The notes below the pieces were generated by a model. That model was not told where the DNA came from and did no database searches. It worked only from the letters and a program-made list of their open reading frames with translations. From Campylobacter corcagiensis (GTDB lineage Bacteria; Campylobacterota; Campylobacteria; Campylobacterales; Campylobacteraceae), in NCBI RefSeq assembly GCF_013201645.1, contig NZ_CP053842.1:1240001-1304000 (forward strand): a stretch of 64,000 nucleotides of DNA. The letters are read 5' to 3'. The position numbers were made by a program, and so were the translations under genes. Shown here in pieces: positions 42,561 to 52,053 of the stretch (the stretch's first letter is position 1; every line of letters begins with the position of its first letter).

Positions 42561-43481
42561 TTAAATACCGACAAAGGCATCATCGCAAATGCAAAAATAA
42601 ATCTTATCTGCAACCCTATAATCACTACTAAATTTACTAAATGCTTTTATCAAATAATCACCAAATTTTATTTTTACAAGCATAGTATTACCATACACAA
42701 TAGATAAAGAGTGCAAAATTCCTTCATAATATCCATCTTTAGGAGTAAGACTTATAGATATTTTATTAGGGTTTATAGCTACTTTTTCAAAATCATTAAA
42801 TTTATGACCAAATTTTAACCCATAACCTAAATCTATATATCCATTTTTTAGCATAAAAACATTTATAAGTTCAAACTCGCTAACTTTACCATTATATAAA
42901 ATCACCTTATCATCAGCAAATTCACTCAACCACTTTTTATCATGGCTTGCTATTATAAAACCACAACCATACTTTTTGTGCATATATTTTATCGCTCTAG
43001 AAAAGAGTTTAGTTGAAGCACTATCAAGGCTGTTTGTAGGCTCATCAAGTAGTATCAGTGGCTTTCTTGTAATGATAGCTATAGCAAAAGCTATCCTTTG
43101 GGTTTGACCACTGCTAAGGGCGTAGTAAGGCTTATCTAAAAAGCTCTCATCAAGACCAACAAGCTCTAGCATCTCACAAACCCTTTTATCAAACTCATTA
43201 AGTAAGCCATTTATCTTAAGAACAAATTTAAAATTTGACCTAACACTTCTTTTAAGTAGAGCTGGTTCTGGCAAAAGCAGTGACATATCCTCTTTTTTTA
43301 AAGAGCAGATAATAGCACCACTAACAGGCTTTTCTAGACCTGAGATGATTCTAATAAGCGTACTTTTGCCACTTCCATTAGAACCCATTAATGCAGTTAT
43401 TTTTCTCTCATCTATCTTTAAGCTTTTTATATCTAAAACTCTGTTTGAGCCATAAATTTGAACTAAATTTTCTATATTCAT
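42561..43481 (-). CDS. tupC: Tungstate ABC transporter ATP-binding protein
   Basis: A 306-residue ABC ATPase. Walker A MGSNGSGKSTLI, signature ALSSGQTQRIAF, Walker B LILLDEPTNSLD and the switch His in IIASHDKKW are present. About 100 extra C-terminal residues (after 215) resemble a TOBE-like oxyanion regulatory domain. It overlaps tupB by 4 bases (ATGA). With TupB and TupA it should import tungstate for tungsto-enzymes such as formate dehydrogenase; molybdate is the alternative ligand. Confidence 0.9.
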   Translation of the reverse strand: MNIENLVQIYGSNRVLDIKSLKIDERKITALMGSNGSGKSTLIRIISGLEKPVSGAIICSLKKEDMSLLLPEPALLKRSVRSNFKFVLKINGLLNEFDKRVCEMLELVGLDESFLDKPYYALSSGQTQRIAFAIAIITRKPLILLDEPTNSLDSASTKLFSRAIKYMHKKYGCGFIIASHDKKWLSEFADDKVILYNGKVSEFELINVFMLKNGYIDLGYGLKFGHKFNDFEKVAINPNKISISLTPKDGYYEGILHSLSIVYGNTMLVKIKFGDYLIKAFSKFSSDYRVADKIYFCICDDAFVGI

Positions 43482-44170
43482 CTATCAAATCTTCTTAACT
43501 GATAAATAGCTAAATTTACTAAAAAAGCTATACCAATAAGTACCATTGCTAAAGCTATACCCATAGCAAACTGACCTTTATTTGTCTCTAGTGAGATTGC
43601 CGTTGTTATCGTCCTTGTGTGCCATTTGATATTTCCACCCACCATCATAGCAACGCCTACTTCAGCCACTATCCTACCATACGCTGTAGCAAGAACAACA
43701 AGAAGTGAAAACCTTGCTTCATACAAAACCGTTAAAATTTCTCTAAATCCTTTTAAATGATAACTTCTAATCAAAAGTTTATGTTTTTTATCCATATTTT
43801 CTATCGCACTTGCTGTTAAAGAGACAACAATAGGAAGCGAGAGGCAAATTTGACCAATAATTACAGCTTTCATAGTAAAAAGTAGTCCTAAATTTCCAAG
43901 TGGGCCACGATTAGACAAAATAGCATAAAGTATAAGCCCAACTGCTACAGTGGGTATGGCTAAGCCAGTATCGCTTATAAGTTTTAAAAATTTTCTACCT
44001 TTAAATTCATAATGCCCCAAACAAAAACCAAGCGGCATACCTAAAATTAGAGCTATAACAATAGATATGCTTGATGAGTAAAGTGTAGTTTTAATAGCAA
44101 AATATGTCTCATCATCAAAAGTAAAAAGAAGATAAAAAGCCTTTATAATGCCATCTAATATAAAATCCAA
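43478..44170 (-). CDS. tupB: Tungstate ABC transporter permease
   Basis: A 230-residue inner-membrane permease with about six helices. The EAA-type loop for docking the ATPase is near EILTVLYEARFSLLVVLATAYGR (in two pieces), and GRIVAEVGVAMMVGGNI follows as in TupB/ModB. First gene of the tupBC pair, divergent from tupA across a 142-base intergenic region. This divergent layout matches C. jejuni Cj1538c-Cj1540 as I recall it. Confidence 0.9.
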   Translation of the reverse strand: MDFILDGIIKAFYLLFTFDDETYFAIKTTLYSSSISIVIALILGMPLGFCLGHYEFKGRKFLKLISDTGLAIPTVAVGLILYAILSNRGPLGNLGLLFTMKAVIIGQICLSLPIVVSLTASAIENMDKKHKLLIRSYHLKGFREILTVLYEARFSLLVVLATAYGRIVAEVGVAMMVGGNIKWHTRTITTAISLETNKGQFAMGIALAMVLIGIAFLVNLAIYQLRRFDR

Positions 44171-44239
44171 ATTTAACCTTTTAATGTGCTAATTTTGCAT
44201 TTTACTTTAAAATTTATCAAAAAATGCTGAAATCTGATA

Positions 44240-44278
44240 TATCATATCATTTACTAAAAAATTTCTTTTAATATGATA
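44240..44278. promoter_or_regulatory. Candidate oxyanion operator between tupB and tupA
   Basis: TATCATAT (44240-44247) and ATATGATA (44271-44278) form an 8-bp inverted repeat with a 23-bp spacer. The perfect palindrome TGATATATCA (44235-44244) overlaps the left arm. The right arm touches a possible -10 (TACAAT) of tupA. A ModE-like regulator would fit, but this is inference. Confidence 0.35.
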
Positions 44279-44312
44279 CAATAATATTATATTTTATTTT
44301 AAAGGATTTTAT

Positions 44313-45140
44313 ATGAAAAAAACTCTTTTAGTTTTAGCTTTAAGTGCGTTAACCGCTCTTAACATTTATGCAAAAGATAACACTCTTTTAATGGCTACTA
44401 CAACAAGTACAGATAATACAGGCCTACTTGATGCTTTAGCACCTGTTTATAAACAAGCAACTGGTGTTGAGCTTAAATGGGTAGCTGTTGGAACTGGTCA
44501 AGCTCTAGCAATGGGTAAAAACTGCGATGCTGATGTGCTTTTTGTTCACTCGCCAGCAGTTGAGAAAAAATTCATAGAAGATGGATATGGCGTATCTAGA
44601 ACTCCGGTTATGTATAATGATTTTATATTAGTTGCTGATAAATCACTAGCTCCTAAATTTCAAGGCAAATCTTTAGCTGAAACTTTTAATATCATCAAAA
44701 ATGAAAACATTAAATTCTTTAGTCGTGGCGATAAAAGTGGCACTCACAACAAAGAAGTTGCTGTTTGGAAAAGCGTTACAGGCAACGCTCCAGAAAAAGA
44801 GATGTGGTATAACCAAACAGGTCAAGGCATGATAGCTACTATAAATATCGCAGCTGAACAAAAAGGTGTAACTCTAACAGATAGAGGTACATTTATCAAA
44901 TATGAAGATAACCTAAAAGGAGACTCACCTTTAGTTATAGTAAGTCAAGGTGATAATAGCCTTAAAAACTACTACTCAGTTATAGCTACAAACCCTGATA
45001 ATTGTAAAGATACAGATATAGAAAACGCACTTCAGTTCATGAACTGGATAGTTGGTGATGATGCACAAAAGTTTATAGCTGATTTTAAATTAATGGGAAA
45101 ACCACTATTTACTCCTGATGCAAAAATAAGAAAAGACTAA
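44313..45140 (+). CDS. tupA: Tungstate-binding periplasmic protein
   Basis: A 275-residue exported protein: signal peptide to about residue 20 (MKKTLLVLALSALTALNIYA), then the TupA motif MATTTSTDNTGLLDALAP that binds the oxyanion, VAVGTGQALAMG, and FSRGDKSGTHNKE. These distinguish TupA from ModA. The two transport partners are divergent. ATG behind AAAGGATTTTAT; a strong terminator follows. Confidence 0.93.
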   Translation: MKKTLLVLALSALTALNIYAKDNTLLMATTTSTDNTGLLDALAPVYKQATGVELKWVAVGTGQALAMGKNCDADVLFVHSPAVEKKFIEDGYGVSRTPVMYNDFILVADKSLAPKFQGKSLAETFNIIKNENIKFFSRGDKSGTHNKEVAVWKSVTGNAPEKEMWYNQTGQGMIATINIAAEQKGVTLTDRGTFIKYEDNLKGDSPLVIVSQGDNSLKNYYSVIATNPDNCKDTDIENALQFMNWIVGDDAQKFIADFKLMGKPLFTPDAKIRKD

Positions 45141-45144
45141 TCTT

Positions 45145-45164
45145 AAGGGGCTTTTGCCCCTTTT
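45145..45164 (+). terminator. Terminator after tupA
   Basis: AAGGGGC and GCCCCTT pair around TTTT and run into TT. It sits 5 bases after the tupA stop and just touches the stop of the convergent cytochrome gene, so it may serve both. Confidence 0.85.
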
Positions 45165-45807
45165 ATGACATGATTATAAAAGTATAAATTGCAGTAGCAT
45201 AACTAATAACTGCAAAAATTTTCCAAAAATTTGATACTTTAGCGTCAAATTTAGCATTAACTTTTTTACCATCTATAAGCATTGAATTAAGCGAATCGCC
45301 ACCTCTATATTTCTCAATCAAAACCCCTAAAACATGAGCTACTACAACCATAAAAACAAAAATCGCAAATACGCCATGAATATCTCCAAGCAAATTTGTA
45401 ACTATTTTTTTATCTTCAACTTCTATAAAACCTTTTTTTATAAAATATATCATAAGCCCAAAGCTAGATGTAAAAACCCCACCTATTAGCATAACTAAAA
45501 TAGCATAACTTGATGCCGCATTATGTCCGCCATAAATTTTTGTTTTTTCATCAAATTTAGCTTTAGTTTTTAAGCTTTTAAGCGCGTTTTTAATATAATC
45601 AAAAAGCCCACTAAATGTAAAATCGCTAAATTTAGTATATCTTACGCTACCAAAGCCCCAAATTATCCTAGAGATAGCAAGAACTAAAAAAGCAGTCCCA
45701 AATGCCTTATGGTAAGATTTAAAAAAATATGGCATTAAAAAACAAACCGCCAAAGACCAGTGAAAAATTCTCACATAAACCGACCAAACCAGATGTTTTT
45801 TCATCAT
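45163..45807 (-). CDS. Cytochrome b561-type di-heme membrane protein
   Basis: A 214-residue membrane protein with four main helices plus a C-terminal one. Heme-ligand histidines can be placed in YVRIFHWSLA, FKSYHKAFG, GDIHGVFAIF and VVAHVLGVLI. This is the cytochrome b/b6 (b561 or Ni-Fe hydrogenase-type b) pattern, passing electrons between quinone and a periplasmic partner. No partner oxidoreductase is adjacent. The start is the double ATG at 45807, behind AAAAGGAGTTA. Confidence 0.82.
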   Translation of the reverse strand: MMKKHLVWSVYVRIFHWSLAVCFLMPYFFKSYHKAFGTAFLVLAISRIIWGFGSVRYTKFSDFTFSGLFDYIKNALKSLKTKAKFDEKTKIYGGHNAASSYAILVMLIGGVFTSSFGLMIYFIKKGFIEVEDKKIVTNLLGDIHGVFAIFVFMVVVAHVLGVLIEKYRGGDSLNSMLIDGKKVNAKFDAKVSNFWKIFAVISYATAIYTFIIMS

Positions 45808-45919
45808 TAACTCCTTTTGAAAAAATCACGGTGTAGTTATACAAAAATTTTGTTAAGCATATGTGAAATTTAAAATTTAATATATTTTGATATAATTTAT
45901 CCTAAAAATAAGGATAAAT

Positions 45920-46540
45920 TTGCAGACAGTTTTAACTCCAGCCTTTAGCCAACAAGAGATTAAAAAATCAAATTTCTTAACATATCTTGTCCCTTTTAAT
46001 GAATTTGACTTAATTCACGAACAGCTAAAGCTAGATCACCCAAAAGCAGTTCACATCGTTTGGGCATATCGCTATTTAAACAAATACCACCAAATAGTTG
46101 AAAATCAAAGCGATGATGGAGAGCCTCGTGGTACAAGTGGTCCGCCTGCTCTTAACTCTTTAAGGGGTGCTAGTCTTATAAATGTAGGAGTTTTCATCGT
46201 TCGTTATTTTGGTGGTATAAAACTAGGAACAGGTGGGCTTGTAAGGGCTTATAGTAGCAGCGTAAATTTAGCTATAAATGAAGCAAATTTAGTAAATTTT
46301 GAGATAAAAGATATAGTTAAACTTAGCATTCCTTTTACGCTAGTTGGCAGATTTGAGCACTATTTTGATAAAGAAAATATAAAAATACAAAAAGAATTTG
46401 ATGCTTTTGGAATGATAGCTGAGATTTTGCTAAATCAAGATGAATTTAAAGAATTTTACTCATTTTATGAGCCGTTTTTAATAGATGGGGTTAAAATTTT
46501 AGCCATGCCACTTTTTGCTAAGGATATAGCTTGTGATTAA
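45920..46540 (+). CDS. YigZ/IMPACT family protein
   Basis: A 206-residue protein with the IMPACT N-terminal domain: IKKSNFLTYLVPF, AVHIVWAYRY, the signature SDDGEPRGTSGPPAL and FIVRYFGGIKLGTGGLVRAY. A small C-terminal ferredoxin-like domain follows. The family is thought to act near ribosomes or translation regulation. The start is TTG at 45920 behind AAGGATAAAT. The end overlaps the next gene by 8 bases. Confidence 0.9.
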   Translation: MQTVLTPAFSQQEIKKSNFLTYLVPFNEFDLIHEQLKLDHPKAVHIVWAYRYLNKYHQIVENQSDDGEPRGTSGPPALNSLRGASLINVGVFIVRYFGGIKLGTGGLVRAYSSSVNLAINEANLVNFEIKDIVKLSIPFTLVGRFEHYFDKENIKIQKEFDAFGMIAEILLNQDEFKEFYSFYEPFLIDGVKILAMPLFAKDIACD

Positions 46541-47801
46541 ATTTATAGTTTTATTTTTAGGACTATTTTTTAGCGGATGTGCTACGATAGGCGGATATAG
46601 TGATGATATTAGTAAATTTAAAAGTAGTATTTACCATCAAAACTGTGAATTTAAAGATGAGATAAAAACTATCTCTAATGATAAACTTTATAATGCCCTA
46701 AAATCAGGCTTTAAAGCCAGGTCGTGTAAAGAGTATGCCTTAAGCAATAAATTCTTTGATATAGCTGAGAGTGAGTATAAATACAGCGTTGATACAAAAA
46801 GCCTTACTAGTAAAGCCAGCTCAAGCATTAGTTCTACTATTTTAAACGATAACGCACTTAGTTATAGTGGCAAATTTTATGAAAGAGGAATGATAAATTT
46901 ATATAAAGCTTTAAATTTCTTAGCACTTAATGATTTGGCAAACGCTAGAGTTGAGTTTAACAGAGCCCTTGCTAGACAAAATAGAGCAAAGATTTACTTC
47001 AGTACTGAAATTTTAAAAGCTAAAAACGAACTTAGTTCTAAACTTAGTGAAGCTAATCAAAACGAACTAGAAAAAATCTCAAATTCCTTTGATGAAAGCT
47101 TAGGTAGTTATGAAATTTACTCTAACTTTATAAATCCTTTTATAACTTATATGGCTGGAATTTTCTTTACAACTCAAGGTGATAAAAAAGGCAAAGAGCT
47201 TTTAAAAGAGCTAGACCAAAATTCTCAAGTAAAAAAAGATATAAATCTAAAAAATAAACAAATTTGGCTTATTTATGAAAATGGCACCGCTTCAGGACTA
47301 AAAGAGTCTCGTATAGATGTGCCATTATGGTTAGCAAGTGATAGAATTTACTACGCTGGCTTTGCCTTGCCTACTTTAACTAGACCAAATTTAAGTTATA
47401 AATATCTAAATTTAAACTCACAAAAAAGCGTTAAAATTTCAGATATGGATGCAGTCATAAGGGCTGAATACTCCAAAATTTACCCACTTATTATTACTAA
47501 AGAAGCAATTAGAGCTATTTCAAAAGCTACTCTTCAGTATAGCACTAGCCAAGATGATAACCCACTAGGGGCTATTTTTGCTATATACTCAGCTCTTACT
47601 ACAAAAGCTGATATCCGTCATATCCCTGTTTTTCCAAAGGAATTTCAAAGCGTTAGCATGCCAAATTTAGGATATGCCAAAATAAGCGATGATAGCGGAA
47701 ATTTACTCTTTGATATTAAAACAGATCCAGATAAAAACACCATAATCTACCTAAAATCATTAACCAAAAGTTACCTACACTATGATAAGATAGAGCTTTA
47801 A
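46533..47801 (+). CDS. Lipoprotein of the COG3014 type
   Basis: A 422-residue lipoprotein with signal and lipobox FLGLFFSGCA (Cys about 16). TPR-like helical stretch around residues 100-150 (YKALNFLALNDLANARVEFNRA), then a beta-rich C-terminal half with SRIDVPLW and HIPVFPKEFQSVSMPN. The family usually precedes YcfL and LpoB, as here, and is linked to peptidoglycan synthase control. Start GTG at 46533, overlapping the YigZ end. Confidence 0.8.
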   Translation: MIKFIVLFLGLFFSGCATIGGYSDDISKFKSSIYHQNCEFKDEIKTISNDKLYNALKSGFKARSCKEYALSNKFFDIAESEYKYSVDTKSLTSKASSSISSTILNDNALSYSGKFYERGMINLYKALNFLALNDLANARVEFNRALARQNRAKIYFSTEILKAKNELSSKLSEANQNELEKISNSFDESLGSYEIYSNFINPFITYMAGIFFTTQGDKKGKELLKELDQNSQVKKDINLKNKQIWLIYENGTASGLKESRIDVPLWLASDRIYYAGFALPTLTRPNLSYKYLNLNSQKSVKISDMDAVIRAEYSKIYPLIITKEAIRAISKATLQYSTSQDDNPLGAIFAIYSALTTKADIRHIPVFPKEFQSVSMPNLGYAKISDDSGNLLFDIKTDPDKNTIIYLKSLTKSYLHYDKIEL

Positions 47802-47824
47802 TTTTAAAAAAGGACAAATTAAAT

Positions 47825-48256
47825 ATGAAAAAATACTTACTAATTGCCGTTGCTGGAATAGTGTTTCTAGGGTGTGGCATAAGTCCTAGCGAGAGGCTTA
47901 AAGAGCATAATATTATCGTTGAAGACAAAAGCATTATGGATGATTTTAAAATAGTAAGCGTGGTATCAAAAGATAGAGATGATGGACTAAAAGAGACTCA
48001 AGCAGTCCTTAAAAATGACACAAATAAAAACCAACTCATATCATATAAAATCGACTGGCTAGATAAAGATGGCTTTGTAAGAGAGTCTATTTTATCAAAA
48101 TGGAAAACAGTAAATGTCGAAGCAAAAAAAGATGTGATAATTGGCGGAATTTCACCAAGCATAAATGCAGGTGAGTTTAAAATTCGTATAAACTACCCAA
48201 CCAAATATGACAAAAAAAGAGTAAATCCAGCTAATTATGAGTATCAAGGAAATTAA
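47825..48256 (+). CDS. YcfL-like lipoprotein (DUF1425)
   Basis: A 143-residue lipoprotein: signal with lipobox IVFLGCG, then a domain like YcfL (KIVSVVSKDRDDGLKETQAVLKN in part, SYKIDWLDKDGFV, NYPTKYDKKR). YcfL is the partner encoded beside LpoB in other bacteria. ATG at 47825 behind AAAAAAGGACAAATTAA. The following lpoB ATG lies right after its stop (TAAA ATG). Confidence 0.84.
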   Translation: MKKYLLIAVAGIVFLGCGISPSERLKEHNIIVEDKSIMDDFKIVSVVSKDRDDGLKETQAVLKNDTNKNQLISYKIDWLDKDGFVRESILSKWKTVNVEAKKDVIIGGISPSINAGEFKIRINYPTKYDKKRVNPANYEYQGN

Positions 48257-48257
48257 A

Positions 48258-48872
48258 ATGAAAAAAAGATTAATTATTTCAGTTATTGCTATTTTAGCTT
48301 TAGCAGGATGTAGTACAAAAACAGAGTATGTAAATGATGGAGTTGGTATCAAGGCTAGCAAATACTCAAGTATGGGCATTGATAGTGCTGATTTTGAGTA
48401 CGCAGCCCAGCAAGCAGTAAATAGCCTTCTAAGAAGTGGTGCGTTAAATCGCCCAGGTGGTGGCAGATATGTGATATCTATGGGAAATATCATAAATGAT
48501 ACAACTCAAAGAATAGATACAGACCTTTTAACAAAGAAAATCCGTGTAGCACTACTTCAGTCAGGAAAAGCTGTAATGACAACTGCTACCAGCGAAAATG
48601 GTCCTGAAGATGAGACAACTTATATCGTAAGAGATAAAAGAAACAATGATGAATTTAATCAAGATACAATCGCTAAAAAAGGCACTCTTTTAGCACCTGA
48701 TATGAGTATATCTGGTAAAATTATACAAAGAAATGCTGGACTTGATAAGAAACGCCAAATTGTTGATTATTACTTTTTACTAACTTTAACCGATATAAAT
48801 AGCGGACTAGCGTTTTGGGAAAACGAAAGCAAAATCACTAAAGTTGGCTCTAACAAGAGCGTAATATGGTAA
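48258..48872 (+). CDS. lpoB: Penicillin-binding protein activator LpoB-like
   Basis: A 204-residue lipoprotein (lipobox LALAGCS). LpoB is an outer-membrane lipoprotein that activates the peptidoglycan synthase PBP1b. Family features: GRYVISMGNIINDT, DTDLLTKKIRVALLQSGK, and DYYFLLTLTDINSGLAFWENE. The start is ATG 48258; an upstream in-frame start at 48237 overlaps the YcfL gene without a ribosome site. The run 46533 to 49441 looks like one cell-wall operon. Confidence 0.88.
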   Translation: MKKRLIISVIAILALAGCSTKTEYVNDGVGIKASKYSSMGIDSADFEYAAQQAVNSLLRSGALNRPGGGRYVISMGNIINDTTQRIDTDLLTKKIRVALLQSGKAVMTTATSENGPEDETTYIVRDKRNNDEFNQDTIAKKGTLLAPDMSISGKIIQRNAGLDKKRQIVDYYFLLTLTDINSGLAFWENESKITKVGSNKSVIW

Positions 48873-49441
48873 AAAATTTAGTTAAATTTAGTTTGGCTTT
48901 GCTCCTTGGTTGTAGTTTTGTATTGGCTAATGATTTAAGTGGTGATTTAACATGTGAGTTTACTAAAACAAAAAAATCTTGCGAAGAAACAATCAAAAAC
49001 AATATCTCTATTGGCACTAGCAAAGCTATTAAAAATAAATTTATTGTAGATGATAAATTTCTAAAATCAAGAAAAATAACTAGAGATTTAGATAGAATTT
49101 TAAATAATAAATTTAAGAGTGAAAAAGAGCCAAATATTTTACTTGATTATGAAATTCATAGCTTTAGCATAGAGAAAAATCACGGAAATTTTTGGGTGGA
49201 CATCTTGGTTAATTACAACCTAAAAGATGCTAAAACAGCCAAAATTTATAAATCACAAAGAGTTACTAAGAGATATAAAAGCAAACTAAACAAAAGTAGT
49301 GAAATTTACAAAAACGCTCTTGATAATATAGCAAATGATATTTATAATAGTATATACAGTAATAAAGTTATAAAAAATAAAGATATTAAAAAGGAGCTAC
49401 TAAACTCACAAGGTGGGGTAATACTGCCTTTTGATAACTAA
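48866..49441 (+). CDS. Exported protein of the lpoB cluster, unknown
   Basis: A 191-residue protein with a signal peptide (LVKFSLALLLGCSFVLAND); the Cys within it lies in LLLGCS and could be a lipobox. The rest is Lys-rich with LDYEIHSFSIEKNHG and FWVDILVNYNLKDA, suggesting a beta-sheet domain like other Lpo-cluster proteins. It overlaps lpoB by 7 bases, so co-translated. I do not know the family. Confidence 0.65.
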   Translation: MVKNLVKFSLALLLGCSFVLANDLSGDLTCEFTKTKKSCEETIKNNISIGTSKAIKNKFIVDDKFLKSRKITRDLDRILNNKFKSEKEPNILLDYEIHSFSIEKNHGNFWVDILVNYNLKDAKTAKIYKSQRVTKRYKSKLNKSSEIYKNALDNIANDIYNSIYSNKVIKNKDIKKELLNSQGGVILPFDN

Positions 49442-49468
49442 AATAAGGGGCGTAAAATCCCCTTATTT
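49441..49468. terminator. Strong bidirectional terminator
   Basis: AAATAAGGGG and CCCCTTATTT form a perfect 10-bp stem around an 8-base loop, in the gap between the convergent lpoB cluster and the binding-protein gene. Confidence 0.9.
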
Positions 49469-49470
49469 AA

Positions 49471-50229
49471 TTAAAGACCATATTTTTCTAAAAGTTTCTC
49501 ATAAGTACCATCAGTTACGATAGTGGATATCGCTTCATTAATTTTTGATATAAGTTCAGTATGTTTACCTTTAACAAAAGCTATACCCATTCCCTCGCCC
49601 GGATTTTCTACTTTAAAAAATTCAACAACAGCATTAGGATTAAGGGCTATATACTCTTTTGCTACCACAGCATCAACAAAAAATGCATCTACCAAACCAG
49701 CTCTTAAAGACATAAAGCCTTCATAATTACTTGCAAAAGCCTGAATAGTTACACCACTTGCTACACTAGGAAGAATCTCATGTAGTGTAGTTCCTTCTTC
49801 GACACCTACAAGTTTACCAGCTAAATCAGCAGGACTATTTATAGCTGTGTTTTGAGAGCTTTTTAAAAGTAAACTATCATTTTTAAAATAAGGCTTACTA
49901 AAATCAAGTCTAGTTTTTCTATCATCTGTAATATCAATAGCTGCAATTGCCATATCAACACTACCATTTGATAGCTCAGCACTTAAATTATCAAAATCTA
50001 CATTCTTAATCTCATACTCAAACCCTACTCTTTTAGCAATTTCAGAAATCAAATCAATATCAAAACCAACAATTTTACCACCATCTTTATACTCAAATGG
50101 CTTGTAAACAGCATTTGTTGCCACAATAAGTTTACCCGAACCATCATTATTAACTGTTGCATTTGATTCAACTGCACTCAAACAACTAGCCATAAAAAAA
50201 GCAAACAGATAACAAAATATCTTCTTCAT
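49471..50229 (-). CDS. Amino-acid-type ABC solute-binding protein (family 3)
   Basis: A 252-residue exported protein with a signal peptide (KKIFCYLFAFFMASCLSA; the Cys at 16 may be lipidated). Family 3 features: LIVATNAVYKPFEYKDGG, VGFDIDLISEIAKRVG, DMAIAAIDITDDRKTRLDFS and VGVEEGTTLHEIL. This matches GlnH/arginine-type binders. No permease or ATPase gene is adjacent, the second such orphan in this window. AAAGGATAAATATG at the start. Confidence 0.88.
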   Translation of the reverse strand: MKKIFCYLFAFFMASCLSAVESNATVNNDGSGKLIVATNAVYKPFEYKDGGKIVGFDIDLISEIAKRVGFEYEIKNVDFDNLSAELSNGSVDMAIAAIDITDDRKTRLDFSKPYFKNDSLLLKSSQNTAINSPADLAGKLVGVEEGTTLHEILPSVASGVTIQAFASNYEGFMSLRAGLVDAFFVDAVVAKEYIALNPNAVVEFFKVENPGEGMGIAFVKGKHTELISKINEAISTIVTDGTYEKLLEKYGL

Positions 50230-50307
50230 ATTTATCCTTTTGAAATAATTTTGTATATTTTAATGCTTAATTATAAATTTAAAGTAACTTGGCATTTTAA
50301 AATAAAC

Positions 50308-51897
50308 TTAATTTTCTTCACCTAAACTTGCCCTATACTCCTCAAAACTGCCACGAAAGTCAACTATTTTGCCGTCTCCTTTAATATGTAAAATTCTATT
50401 AGCAAACGCATCGATTAGCTCCCTATCGTGACTTACACAAATCACGCTTCCTTCATATTTATAAAGCGCTTCACCAAGAGCGATGATAGCTTCTAAATCA
50501 AGGTGGTTATTTGGCTCATCAAGGACTAATAAATTTGGCTTAGTTAGCATAAGCTTACTTAGCATTACACGGTGTTTTTCACCGCCACTTAAATTTCCAA
50601 CAGCTTTTTCTTGTTCAGCACCACTAAAAAGCATTCTACCAAGGCACTTTCTTATCTCGTCAAGATCTTTGTTTTTATTATCTTGTAGATATTCATAAAG
50701 CTTTAAATCCCCTTTAATTCGGTTATTTGTATCTTGTGGGAAATATCCTGGCTCAATCGTAGCTCCGATATGAACACTTCCTTTATCAGGCTCTAGCTCA
50801 CCAACTATAATCTTACAAAGCGTAGTTTTACCAACACCATTTCTTCCAACTACTGCTACTTTATCACCTTTTTCAAGCTTAAAGTTAAAATTTTCAAAAA
50901 CAACCTCATCGTCAAATTTCTTTGAAATTTCATTTAATTCTAAAATTTCATTTCCTATATCACGACCAAGTCTAAAAAGTATACTAGGCTCTCTTCTTGA
51001 ACTTGTCATAAGTTCGCTAGTGTCGAGTTTTTCAAGTCTTTTTTGACGGCTTGTTGCTTGCTTTGCTTTACTTGCATTTGCCGAGAAACGAGCGATAAAT
51101 TTCTCTAACTCTTCTTTTTCTTTTAGATTTTTTTCTCTTTCCATTTGCATTTGCCTAGCAACTAAATTTGCAGCTATAAACCACTCATCATAGTTTCCAC
51201 TAAATTCTCTAATTTTCTTAAAATCAACATCTAAAATATGAGTACAAACTCTATTTAAAAAGTGCCTATCGTGGCTTATTACAACAAGCGTTCCATCATG
51301 ATGATTTAGTTCATTTTCAAGCCACGAAATTGCTTCAATATCAAGGTTATTTGTTGGCTCATCTAAAAAAAGCACATCAGGACGCGGAAAAAGTACTTGA
51401 GCAAGTAAGACCTTAAATTTTTCACTCATCTCTATCTCGCTCATAAGCTTATCATAATCATTTAACCCAAGAGAGCTTAAAATTTTCTCACATCTTGTCT
51501 CATACTCATAAGTTGGGTCTTCTTCAGCCGTGATGATCTCTAACTCGCCTAAGCGTTCATTTATCTCATCAGTAAATTCTTCGCTCATATAGAGTTTTTC
51601 TTTTTCTTTGACTGCATCATAAAGCCTTTTATTGCCATATAAAACAGCATCTTTTAGTGTTAAATTCTCAAACGCCATTTGGTCTTGACCCAAAACACCA
51701 ACTTTTAATCCACTATCTATCAACACATCACCACTACTTGGTTCTATTTCGCCGCTTAGGATTTTTAAAAATGTTGATTTTCCAGCACCATTTGCACCGA
51801 TTAGGCCGTAGCGATTTCCTTTATCAAGGCTTAAATTTATATCTTCAAATAAAACTTGCTTACCAAATCTCATCGTTAAGTTTTTTACTTCTACCAT
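50308..51897 (-). CDS. ABC-F family ATPase (YbiT-like)
   Basis: A 529-residue cytoplasmic protein with two ABC domains and no membrane segments, so a ribosome-associated ABC-F protein. Domain 1: Walker A GANGAGKSTFL, Walker B VLFLDEPTNNLD, but the signature is changed to EMSEKFKVLLAQ. Between domains is a charged linker (about 240-290). Domain 2: Walker A GRNGVGKTTL, signature NLSGGEKHRVML, Walker B LLVLDEPNNHLD. Length and the odd first signature fit the YbiT branch, which acts at the ribosomal E site. No antibiotic-resistance claim is made. Confidence 0.88.
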   Translation of the reverse strand: MVEVKNLTMRFGKQVLFEDINLSLDKGNRYGLIGANGAGKSTFLKILSGEIEPSSGDVLIDSGLKVGVLGQDQMAFENLTLKDAVLYGNKRLYDAVKEKEKLYMSEEFTDEINERLGELEIITAEEDPTYEYETRCEKILSSLGLNDYDKLMSEIEMSEKFKVLLAQVLFPRPDVLFLDEPTNNLDIEAISWLENELNHHDGTLVVISHDRHFLNRVCTHILDVDFKKIREFSGNYDEWFIAANLVARQMQMEREKNLKEKEELEKFIARFSANASKAKQATSRQKRLEKLDTSELMTSSRREPSILFRLGRDIGNEILELNEISKKFDDEVVFENFNFKLEKGDKVAVVGRNGVGKTTLCKIIVGELEPDKGSVHIGATIEPGYFPQDTNNRIKGDLKLYEYLQDNKNKDLDEIRKCLGRMLFSGAEQEKAVGNLSGGEKHRVMLSKLMLTKPNLLVLDEPNNHLDLEAIIALGEALYKYEGSVICVSHDRELIDAFANRILHIKGDGKIVDFRGSFEEYRASLGEEN

Positions 51898-52012
51898 GTT
51901 TTATCCTGTAAATTTTAAAATTTTGTGTGAGTATAGCAAAAATATCTCAACATTAGCTTATAGTGCTATATTTATTAAAGGGTTGATTTTTAAAAATTTA
52001 TAACATAAATAT

Positions 52013-52048
52013 AATCTTGCACGACTATCAATAAAGCCGTGCAAGATT
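52013..52048 (-). terminator. Hairpin after mrp
   Basis: AATCTTGCACG and CGTGCAAGATT form an 11-bp perfect stem with a 14-base loop, 5 bases past the mrp stop on the minus strand. The following tract is ATATTT-like rather than pure T. Confidence 0.7.
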
Positions 52049-52053
52049 TTGAT

